From NCBI RefSeq assembly GCF_963548695.1, contig NZ_CAUUWA010000065.1, forward strand, positions 1 through 12,917: a stretch of 12,917 nucleotides of DNA. The letters run 5' to 3'. The stretch comes from an uncultured Fretibacterium sp. Lineage in GTDB: Bacteria; Synergistota; Synergistia; Synergistales; Aminobacteriaceae. Both the position numbers and the translations under genes were made by a program. The notes under the pieces are model-generated. The model saw only the letters and a program-made list of their open reading frames with translations, was not told where the DNA came from and searched no databases. This document shows positions 1-5,099 of the stretch, one piece after another. Each line of letters begins with the position of its first letter. Position 1 is the first letter of the stretch.

Positions 1-327
1 TACGGCACGACGGTCGAGCTGGTGAAGGCCGGGGCCGGCACCACGGCCTCGGGGGGCGAGGAGCTCGTCGCGAGGGCCAAGGAGTCGGTCCTGGCCCTGA
101 ACTGTTTCCGAGAGGTCGTCGATACCGTCCGGGCCGGGGGCAGCGAGGACGCGACGTGGATGATGCGCCGCGTCCAGGAGCAGGGCGGCCGGGCCACGTA
201 CATGGCGCTGGGCTCGGACATCACCGCGCCGCACCACAACGGCAGGTTCGACCTGGACGAGCGCAGCATCATCCAGGGGGTCCGGGCCGTCGCGGCCATC
301 ACGGAGGGCCTGTTGAGCTCGAAATAG
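1..327 (+). CDS. M20 family amidohydrolase (AbgA-like), 3' end only
   Basis: The open frame enters from the left edge without a start, so only the last 108 residues are seen. A run reading GSEDATWMMRRVQ, followed about 20 residues later by HHNGRFDLDE, is the C-terminal signature of M20D metallopeptidases of the p-aminobenzoyl-glutamate / indole-acetyl-amino-acid hydrolase group. Known in the family: these are cytoplasmic di-metal amidohydrolases that release an amino acid from an N-acyl conjugate; the second His of the HHN motif is a metal ligand and the D of GSEDA lies in the catalytic domain. The protein ends with a normal C-terminal helix (RSIIQGVRAVAAITEGLL). The exact substrate cannot be told from this fragment; AbgA (folate breakdown product) is the closest pattern I recognise. 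Downstream lies a GC-rich hairpin and then the flavin reductase gene on the same strand. Confidence 0.8.
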   Translation, partial: YGTTVELVKAGAGTTASGGEELVARAKESVLALNCFREVVDTVRAGGSEDATWMMRRVQEQGGRATYMALGSDITAPHHNGRFDLDERSIIQGVRAVAAITEGLLSSK

Positions 328-333
328 TCGGGG

Positions 334-354
334 TTCGGGGGCGCCTTCCCCGAA
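334..354 (+). terminator. GC-rich hairpin after the amidohydrolase gene
   Basis: A perfect 7-bp inverted repeat, TTCGGGG (334-340) and CCCCGAA (348-354), encloses a 7-nt loop six bases after the amidohydrolase stop codon. It is followed by GCACTTGCG rather than a run of T, so it is not a canonical intrinsic terminator. It may slow polymerase, protect the 3' end, or attenuate transcription into the next gene, whose ribosome binding site begins at 374. Confidence 0.4.
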
Positions 355-385
355 GCACTTGCGTTACCCTTACGGAGGTAGGATG

Positions 386-1012
386 ATGAAGAAAAACATT
401 GGTCCGATAACGGCCGGCTTTCCCACGCCTGTCGTCCTGGCCGGGACGACGGACGCGGCGGGGCGGCCAAACCTCGTCACGTTGGCCTGGGTGGGCGTCT
501 GCTGTTCGGAGCCGCCCGCCATCCAGATATCGGTCCGTCCGGACCGCTACAGCCACGCGGCCATCACCGAGCGAAGGGCGTTCAGCGTCTGCGTCCCATC
601 GAAACGTCACGTGGACGAGACGGATTTCTGCGGTATCGTGTCGGGCCGCAAATACGACAAGTTCGCCCTCGCTGGTCTGACTCTGGAGTCTGGCCCGGAG
701 CTGGGGCTCCCCCTGGTCGCCGAATTTCCCCTTTGCTTCGAATGCCGGCTGGTTCACACGTTCACCGTCGGGTCGCACGACCTGTTCGTGGGGCAGATCG
801 TTTCCTGCATGGCCGAGGAGTCGACGCTCGACGGCCGGGGCCGCCCGGATTCGGGCAGGCTGGACTCGGTGGTCTTCATGCCGGGGGACGGGTACTACGG
901 GCTGAGCCCTCGCATCGCGCCGGGCTTCGGAGTGGGCAGACGCTTCCTGTCTGGAAAAGGGAACTGCCCGGAAAAGGGAACGACGGAGACGGCAGAACTT
1001 CATGACGCATAA
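386..1012 (+). CDS. Flavin reductase-like / flavoredoxin family protein (FMN-binding split barrel)
   Basis: The 208-residue product begins MKKNIGPITAGFPTPVVLAG and fits the flavin reductase-like FMN-binding split-barrel family, whose members start with this KKNIGP..(Y/F)P.PVVL pattern. Later family-like stretches are NLVTLAWVGVCCSEPP (about residues 34-49), a set of residues that in relatives line the FMN phosphate pocket, and a conserved ISVRPDRYS region. Length of about 190-210 residues is normal. Known in the family: cytoplasmic dimers that bind FMN and shuttle electrons, as flavoredoxin does in anaerobes; the partner here is unknown. Start: two adjacent ATG codons at 383 and 386 follow GGAGG (374-378); the second gives a 7-nt spacer and was chosen, the first gives 4. 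The last 25 or so residues, rich in G, K and T, look like an unstructured tail. The stop is directly followed by a 9-bp tandem repeat. Confidence 0.85.
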   Translation: MKKNIGPITAGFPTPVVLAGTTDAAGRPNLVTLAWVGVCCSEPPAIQISVRPDRYSHAAITERRAFSVCVPSKRHVDETDFCGIVSGRKYDKFALAGLTLESGPELGLPLVAEFPLCFECRLVHTFTVGSHDLFVGQIVSCMAEESTLDGRGRPDSGRLDSVVFMPGDGYYGLSPRIAPGFGVGRRFLSGKGNCPEKGTTETAELHDA

Positions 1013-1013
1013 C

Positions 1014-1047
1014 GGTTATTGGGGTTATTGGGGTTATTGGGGTTATT
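1014..1047. repeat. 9-bp tandem repeat (GGGGTTATT)
   Basis: Three exact head-to-tail copies of GGGGTTATT (1021-1029, 1030-1038, 1039-1047) are preceded by a partial copy GGTTATT (1014-1020). The array begins one base after the flavin reductase stop codon and ends about 40 bases before the ribosome binding site of the next gene. The unit length is a multiple of three, so copy-number change would not shift a reading frame, and no gene is translated across it. It could vary by replication slippage and alter the spacer or its RNA structure. Confidence 0.9.
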
Positions 1048-1096
1048 TGCACATCCGCATGGATCTGCCCGTCGAGGTCGGAGTGAGGTGACGGCG

Positions 1097-1552
1097 ATGG
1101 CGTGGGAAGGGACAAAGCGATGGATTCTGTTTGCGGCGGGGATGTTCTGCGGCATCGAGGCGGGGCATCTTTTCTACCTCGACCGCCTGTCGGCCGGGGG
1201 GGCGTTCCTGCTTCTGGCGGGGGCCTTCCTGTTCTTCTCGCAGAGGGAACGCGGCCGGCGCGAGGAGGAGCCCCCCGAGGAGATGCCGGCGGAGCCCGAG
1301 GGCAGCCCCGCGGCGGGGCTGGCCCTCTTCGTCGCGGAGGAGGCGTTGAACGGTCTCAAGCGGATTGGGCGCACGATGCCCCCCTCCTCCATGGAGGTAA
1401 CCCAGCTGGAGGACCGGCTGAACGCGCTCCTCGGCAGCATGGGCGTCCCTGCCGAGGAACGAAGACAGCTGGCCGAGGAGCTCGAGAAACTCAAGGGACG
1501 GGCCCGGAGGAACGAAGGGCGGAGGGCCCTGAGCCAGAGCGCGCGGCTGTAG
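1097..1552 (+). CDS. Small two-helix membrane protein of unknown function
   Basis: I do not recognise this 151-residue protein. Two hydrophobic segments, about residues 9-28 (WILFAAGMFCGIEAGHLFYL) and 31-48 (LSAGGAFLLLAGAFLFFS), form a probable hairpin in the inner membrane with a very short connecting loop. A strongly charged Arg/Glu stretch follows (49-70), then a helical C-terminal domain (about 75-140) with an amphipathic region EVTQLEDRLNALLGSMG and an E/K/R-rich helix compatible with a short coiled coil. By the positive-inside rule both termini should be cytoplasmic. Start: ATG at 1097 is preceded by GAGGTG (1085-1090) with a 6-nt spacer; the frame is open further upstream to a TTG at 1019, but that would translate the 9-bp repeat and has no ribosome binding site. 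The gene converges on pseC. Confidence 0.7.
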   Translation: MAWEGTKRWILFAAGMFCGIEAGHLFYLDRLSAGGAFLLLAGAFLFFSQRERGRREEEPPEEMPAEPEGSPAAGLALFVAEEALNGLKRIGRTMPPSSMEVTQLEDRLNALLGSMGVPAEERRQLAEELEKLKGRARRNEGRRALSQSARL

Positions 1553-1589
1553 CGGCGCAGGGGGCCCGCCCTGCCCTTCTACCGCCGCT
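1551..1589. terminator. Nested inverted repeat in the convergent gap (shared terminator candidate)
   Basis: GCAGGG (1557-1562) pairs with CCCTGC (1569-1574) across a 6-nt loop, and an outer arm AGCGGC (1551-1556) matches GCCGCT (1584-1589). The structure spans the 26-bp gap between the plus-strand membrane protein gene and the minus-strand pseC gene, including the ends of both. Read on the plus strand it is followed by CCTTCT. Its position between two converging genes suggests a bidirectional terminator, although there is no long T run. Confidence 0.4.
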
Positions 1590-2727
1590 GGGAGGCCCGG
1601 CTCAGGAACGCTTTGATGCAGTCCGCAACCCGCTTCACATCCGAGTCCTCGAGAAGCGGGAACATCGGCAGGGAGATTGCGCCCCGATAGTAGCGCTCGG
1701 CCTCGGGAAAGTCGCCCCACCGGTAGCCGAACCGTTTTTTGTAGTACGGATGCAGGGGGACGGGCGAATAGTGCACTTGGAGTCTGATGCCGTTCTCCGC
1801 GAGGTGTGCGAAAAGGGGCCCGCGCGCCTCCGCGTCCACCTGGATGGGAAACAGGTGGTAGGCGTGTCCCTCGTGCGCGGGGGGCAGGGTCAGTCCCCGG
1901 ACGTCCGCCAGCAGCTCCCGGTAGAGCGCGGCGATCTCCCGGCGGCGTCTCACGAAGGCATCCAGGCGGCGCATCTGGCCGAGCCCCAGGGCGCAGTTCA
2001 GGTCTGTAAGCCGGTAGTTCCACCCCAGTGTCTGCATCTCGCAGTGCCATGGCCCCTCGGGGGCCTCCTCGAAGTCCTCGGGGTCTCTCGTGATGCCGTG
2101 GCTGCGGAACAGCCGGAGCGCGTGAGCGTATTCATCGCTTCGAGTCAGGACGGCCCCGCCCTCGGCGGTCGTGATGTGCTTCACGGGATGGAAGCTCAGG
2201 ACGGTCATATCAGCGTCGAAGCCGATTTTGTGCCCGTCCCGGTCGCCGCCCAGCGCGTGGCAGGCGTCCTCGATGAGGACCAGCCCGTGCTCGGACGCCA
2301 GCCTTCTGAACGGCTCCATGGCGAACGGATATCCGCCGAAGCTGACGGGCGCGATAGCCCGGACCCGGCTCAGCTTCGCCTCCGCCTTGGCGGGGTCGAG
2401 GCAGAGGGTGCTCGGATCGATGTCCGCAAAGACGGGCTCGGCCCCCACGTAGAGCGCGGAGTTCGACGTCGCCGCGAAGGTCATGGGCGTGGTCAGCAGC
2501 CGGTCGCCGGGCCCCAGCCCCGCCGCGGCCATGGCCCCGTGGAGCGCCGACGTCCCGTTGACGAACGTCACCGCGTGCTTCACGCCGACGTAATCGGCCA
2601 GGGACCTCTCGAACGCCGCTACGGTCGGGCCCTGGGTGAGCCAGTCGCCCTTCAGCACCTTGACGACCTCCGCGATGTCGTCGTCGTCAATCCACTGCCG
2701 CCCGTAAGACAAGTTTTTGGTGTTCAC
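1579..2727 (-). CDS. pseC: DegT/DnrJ/EryC1/StrS aminotransferase, PseC-type (UDP-4-amino-4,6-dideoxy-N-acetyl-beta-L-altrosamine transaminase)
   Basis: This 382-residue protein is a PLP-dependent sugar aminotransferase. Seen: the N-terminal YGRQWIDDDDI..VVKVLKGDWLTQGP block typical of PseC, GTSALH near 58-63 (PLP phosphate contact), EDACHALGG (153-161, whose Asp pairs with the PLP ring nitrogen) and FHPVKHITTAEGG with the Schiff-base lysine K183. Known: PseC transfers an amino group from glutamate to the 4-keto sugar made by PseB, the second step of CMP-pseudaminic acid synthesis for flagellin or surface glycans. Start: GTG at 2727 gives an N-terminus that matches relatives (Tyr at position 7) and follows AGAGGGGA at a workable distance; an in-frame ATG at 2760 and GTG at 2772 are alternatives adding 11 or 15 residues. 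No other pse gene is in the window, so the pathway assignment rests on the protein alone. The gene abuts the left edge of the AT-rich island. Confidence 0.85.
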   Translation of the reverse strand: MNTKNLSYGRQWIDDDDIAEVVKVLKGDWLTQGPTVAAFERSLADYVGVKHAVTFVNGTSALHGAMAAAGLGPGDRLLTTPMTFAATSNSALYVGAEPVFADIDPSTLCLDPAKAEAKLSRVRAIAPVSFGGYPFAMEPFRRLASEHGLVLIEDACHALGGDRDGHKIGFDADMTVLSFHPVKHITTAEGGAVLTRSDEYAHALRLFRSHGITRDPEDFEEAPEGPWHCEMQTLGWNYRLTDLNCALGLGQMRRLDAFVRRRREIAALYRELLADVRGLTLPPAHEGHAYHLFPIQVDAEARGPLFAHLAENGIRLQVHYSPVPLHPYYKKRFGYRWGDFPEAERYYRGAISLPMFPLLEDSDVKRVADCIKAFLSRASQRR

Positions 2728-2793
2728 GCTCAATTCCCCTCTCGAGATCAAGGAAGACATATCCCAACTCACCGGACTGCCTCGGTTTCGTTT

Positions 2794-2802
2794 ATTTTAG
2801 CA
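2794..2802 (-). promoter_or_regulatory. Extended -10 promoter candidate for pseC
   Basis: On the minus strand the sequence reads TGCTAAAAT, an extended -10 element (TG-N-TAAAAT). A start of transcription would fall near 2787, giving a leader of about 25 nt to the ATG at 2760 or about 60 nt to the preferred GTG at 2727. No good -35 hexamer is visible, which extended -10 promoters can tolerate. It lies right at the boundary between GC-rich chromosome and AT-rich island, so the island insertion may have supplied or replaced the pseC promoter. Confidence 0.35.
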
Positions 2803-2953
2803 CCAGGCCAGAGGGTTACCCTCCGCTTTTGAAGCACCCTGAAAGATAAGTGTACAAAGGAAGGCGCAAGCGATACACACCCCAAATGTACAAAAGATTT
2901 CCAGGGGCCTCGTTATTGCATTTGGGTAAAGCCGGGTTCAAAATTATCAGAAG

Positions 2954-2962
2954 TGATATACT
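2954..2962 (+). promoter_or_regulatory. Extended -10 promoter candidate upstream of the transposase remnant and gajA
   Basis: TGATATACT is a TG-N-TATACT extended -10 element, with only one mismatch to the TATAAT consensus, in an AT-rich stretch. No proper -35 hexamer is visible (TTCAAA at 2937-2942 leaves only 14 nt). It would originally have served the transposase at 2980. With that gene broken, it is the best visible promoter for gajAB, giving a leader of about 300 nt that is mostly gene debris. Confidence 0.4.
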
Positions 2963-2979
2963 AATATAGTAATGACATC

Positions 2980-3104
2980 ATGAAAGACATTCAAGTGTTT
3001 GAAATCGTGCTCGGTCTGGGAAAGCCGCGGTATATCGAGTCCAGCAGCCTTGAGGCCGATAGAAACCGCCTTGATATTCACGCTGATTTTCTAAAAGGGG
3101 CCTC
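2980..3104 (+). pseudogene. ISL3-like transposase, N-terminal remnant
   Basis: From the ATG at 2980 the translation begins MKDIQVFEIVLGLGKPRY and continues through IESSSLEADRNRLDIHADFLKGA. This matches the start of ISL3-family transposases as I know them: an LF..ALGL..P-aromatic-(V/I)ES segment followed by K/NRLDI-(Y/H)-(I/A)DF-(K/L)-(R/K)G. In intact family members this leads into a zinc-finger CP.CG motif and then a DDE catalytic domain; here the similarity stops after KGA, the CxxC pair is absent and the frame runs on into unrelated residues until 3234. More than 300 residues are missing. The element is dead and its inverted repeats were not found. It lies in the same direction as gajAB. 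Confidence 0.6.
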
Positions 3105-3269
3105 AACGAACTATTCCGCACGGAAGCCATTCGCGCCGGATTTGCCAAACTGTAGAGGGAGAAGAACTATCAGCTCATCGTGGACACCGCCGAATGTTTG
3201 CCAGAGGCTGTCATCAACGAAGACGAGAAGCTGATGATGTACATAAATTTGAGCACAGGGAGGGTGTAG
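3087..3269 (+). pseudogene. C-terminal fragment of an unidentified gene, interrupted by TAG
   Basis: In a different frame from the transposase remnant, the translation NELFRTEAIRAGFAKL, stop (TAG, 3153-3155), REKNYQLIVDTAECLPEAVI, then NEDEKLMMYINLSTGRV, stop (3267-3269), reads like real helical protein on both sides of the stop. It has no start and is preceded by an in-frame TGA at 3084. The style (a helix, then a dy-x-x-IV..A..LPE.V..ED-x-KL.M segment) reminds me of the C-terminal tails of some DNA methyltransferases or helicases from defence loci, but I cannot confirm this from memory. Its terminal stop is 3 bp before the gajA start, and its last codons carry the gajA ribosome binding site, suggesting it was the gene before gajA in an older operon. 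Confidence 0.5.
3258..3264 (+). promoter_or_regulatory. Ribosome binding site fixing the TTG start of gajA
   Basis: GGGAGGG at 3258-3264 is followed by an 8-nt spacer and then TTG at 3273. It supports the TTG start, which places the protein N-terminus (MGIILKKVRISNYRSIE) exactly where OLD-family ATPases begin; no ATG in a usable position precedes the Walker A motif. Confidence 0.6.
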
Positions 3270-3272
3270 AGT

Positions 3273-5099
3273 TTGGGAATCATACTTAAAAAAGTTCGTA
3301 TCAGCAATTACCGCTCCATAGAATCGCTTTCTCTGGATTTGGGTTTGTTTAACCTGCTTATTGGGCAGAACAATACGGGGAAAACTAATTTTCTGAAAGC
3401 CGTCACTCTTTCTATATCGGGAGCCTCCGATATTTCAGAGGAGGATATTTTTATCGCGCAAGATGAGCGATTAAAGCGCACAAAAACTGCGGTTATAGAC
3501 ATCCTTTTGCGGCCTACAGTCAATGCTGTACAGGTCTGTAAGGAATTCTCCGAGTTTTGGACAAGCGTATTCACTGATTCTTGGATTACGACAAGCCCCG
3601 AGGGCAATTTTGTGGGCATCCGTACAGAGATAAAGTATGACCCGATAAGAGATATGTACAGTTTGAGCCGCCACTGCATCAGACAATGGGGCGACAGCAT
3701 CGGCGATGCTACAATCGAGACCAAGAGAACGGTTTTCAACGATGATATGCGGACATATCTGCAATCATTTTATATGGACGCAAATAGGGATATTGTTCAA
3801 GACTTGCGGAACAGGAAATCATACTTTGGTAGGGTCACGTCGGGTTATGCTTTGACAGAAGAGACGATAAACGAGATTGAAGAACAGCTTAACGCTGCCA
3901 ACACGAAAATAATTGAGAGCATTCCCTCCTTACATCAGACGAAAGAGCGGATTTCGGCTATTGGACAAACTATTGGAGCAGCAAGTAGCAGCATAGAGAT
4001 AGAACCGCTTGCACGAAAAATCACCGACCTTAACAAAGGCATGGATATTGTGATGCAGGACGGCAAAGCTGCGTCTTTCCCGATTGCACAACATGGCTAC
4101 GGGACACGCAGTTGGATTTCGTTCCTCACACTATCCGCTTTTGTAGAGAATCAAAATCAAAAACTGAAAGACGATGATGAAGCCGAACAGTTCATCATGC
4201 TCACGATGGAAGAACCCGAAGCGCACTTGCACCCTCAAGCGCAGCGGCAGTTATTTGAGCAAATCTCGCATTTCGAGGGACAAAAGATTGTCAGCACTCA
4301 CTCTCCGAGCATAATAGCGCAGGCATCATTAACTGACACAATATATTTTAGCAAGCACGATGGCAAGACATCAGCAATGCGCTATTCACCTTCTGGTGCC
4401 AAAGAGGATAAGGAGAAGATATTTAGAGAAGTTATAAATACGCGTGCAGACCTACTCTTCTCATCTGCGGTAATTCTTTGTGAGGGCATTACAGAAGAAC
4501 TGGCTCTACCTGTCTATTTTGTCAAGTATTTCGGTTGTGCTCCTTATTCTCTCGGTGTAAGCATCGTCAATATCGGCGGGAAAGATAACTATAAACCGTT
4601 CTTGTCGCTGATTAGGAACTTCGATATCCCTTGGTTTATTTTCAGCGATGGAGAGGCAGAAGCTATTTCAGCTGTCAGTTCGGCAATCAGGCAGGTTTTC
4701 GATAAAGACTACGCTACGCTCAAAAACGTCTTCATTTTGGAAAACGGCGATGATTATGAGAAATATCTTATCCATGAGGGGTATTCGGATTTAATTATCG
4801 AGGTTATATGCGAACACGAGGGTGATACAGAGTATCTCGATTCATATATTAACCGAATGAAAGGGAAGAAACGAAAAGGCGGTGGATATCGAGACTACAC
4901 CAAAGAAGGCGGTCGCCAGGACGCTCTGGTTGATTTGTGCCACGAACATAAGACTGAATACGCTCTTCCTGTCGCAAAAAAGCTAGTGGGGCAAGCAGAT
5001 GAGAATAAGCGCATACCGTCAAAAGTAAAGGAATTGTTATCTGCTCTTGAGGGTAGAATCGGAGCAATCAAAGCTCACATTCTGGAGGATGAAGCATGA
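3273..5099 (+). CDS. gajA: Gabija protein GajA: OLD-family ATP-dependent endonuclease
   Basis: This 608-residue protein has an N-terminal ABC/SMC-like ATPase and a C-terminal Toprim nuclease. ATPase: K(V/I)..I.NYRSI strand at 7-16, Walker A GQNNTGKT (31-38), long helical insert (about 155-250) that in GajA forms the dimer interface, a signature-like HGYGTRS (274-280), Walker B MLTMEEPEAHLHP (309-321) and switch histidine in STHSPS (341-346). Toprim: ILCEGITEE (401-409, catalytic Glu 404) and FSDGE (457-461), a D-x-E in place of the more usual D-x-D; a lysine pair at 569-570 may supply the conserved basic residue. Known: GajA forms a tetramer and, with GajB, cuts DNA when phage activity depletes nucleotides, blocking infection. 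Length is close to the roughly 580 residues of the Bacillus cereus protein. Start is TTG with a good ribosome site. The stop overlaps the gajB start. Composition is far more AT-rich than the neighbours, indicating transfer. An isolated OLD nuclease is the alternative, unlikely given gajB. Confidence 0.9.
   Translation: MGIILKKVRISNYRSIESLSLDLGLFNLLIGQNNTGKTNFLKAVTLSISGASDISEEDIFIAQDERLKRTKTAVIDILLRPTVNAVQVCKEFSEFWTSVFTDSWITTSPEGNFVGIRTEIKYDPIRDMYSLSRHCIRQWGDSIGDATIETKRTVFNDDMRTYLQSFYMDANRDIVQDLRNRKSYFGRVTSGYALTEETINEIEEQLNAANTKIIESIPSLHQTKERISAIGQTIGAASSSIEIEPLARKITDLNKGMDIVMQDGKAASFPIAQHGYGTRSWISFLTLSAFVENQNQKLKDDDEAEQFIMLTMEEPEAHLHPQAQRQLFEQISHFEGQKIVSTHSPSIIAQASLTDTIYFSKHDGKTSAMRYSPSGAKEDKEKIFREVINTRADLLFSSAVILCEGITEELALPVYFVKYFGCAPYSLGVSIVNIGGKDNYKPFLSLIRNFDIPWFIFSDGEAEAISAVSSAIRQVFDKDYATLKNVFILENGDDYEKYLIHEGYSDLIIEVICEHEGDTEYLDSYINRMKGKKRKGGGYRDYTKEGGRQDALVDLCHEHKTEYALPVAKKLVGQADENKRIPSKVKELLSALEGRIGAIKAHILEDEA

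Larger units (their letters stand above)
2773..3272. other. Gene-poor left arm of the island (no intact gene)
   Basis: About 500 bases hold no complete gene. Contents in order: a pseC promoter candidate on the minus strand (2794-2802); two copies of TGTACAAA (2851-2858, 2887-2894); a plus-strand extended -10 candidate (2954-2962); the N-terminal piece of an ISL3-like transposase (2980-3104); the C-terminal piece of another gene (3087-3269); and the gajA ribosome binding site (3258-3264). This is the pattern of an insertion site that has collected and lost mobile elements. Confidence 0.7.

Noticed and set aside
1014..1047. Tandem repeat considered as a CRISPR or iteron array
   Set aside because: The units are 9 bp with no spacers, no cas genes are present, and no replication initiator gene is nearby.
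1102..2832. Long plus-strand open frame (576 codons) running opposite pseC
   Set aside because: It is an antisense and out-of-frame reading of the membrane protein gene and pseC in GC-rich DNA. It has no recognisable motifs, whereas both real genes do.
2851..2894. Two copies of TGTACAAA, 36 bp apart
   Set aside because: They are too short and too AT-rich to claim as operator sites or insertion footprints without comparison; no inverted-repeat end is next to them.
2886..2969. 27-codon plus-strand open frame starting MYKRFPGASLL
   Set aside because: It has no ribosome binding site and no known similarity, and it lies in decayed sequence. Such short frames are expected by chance.
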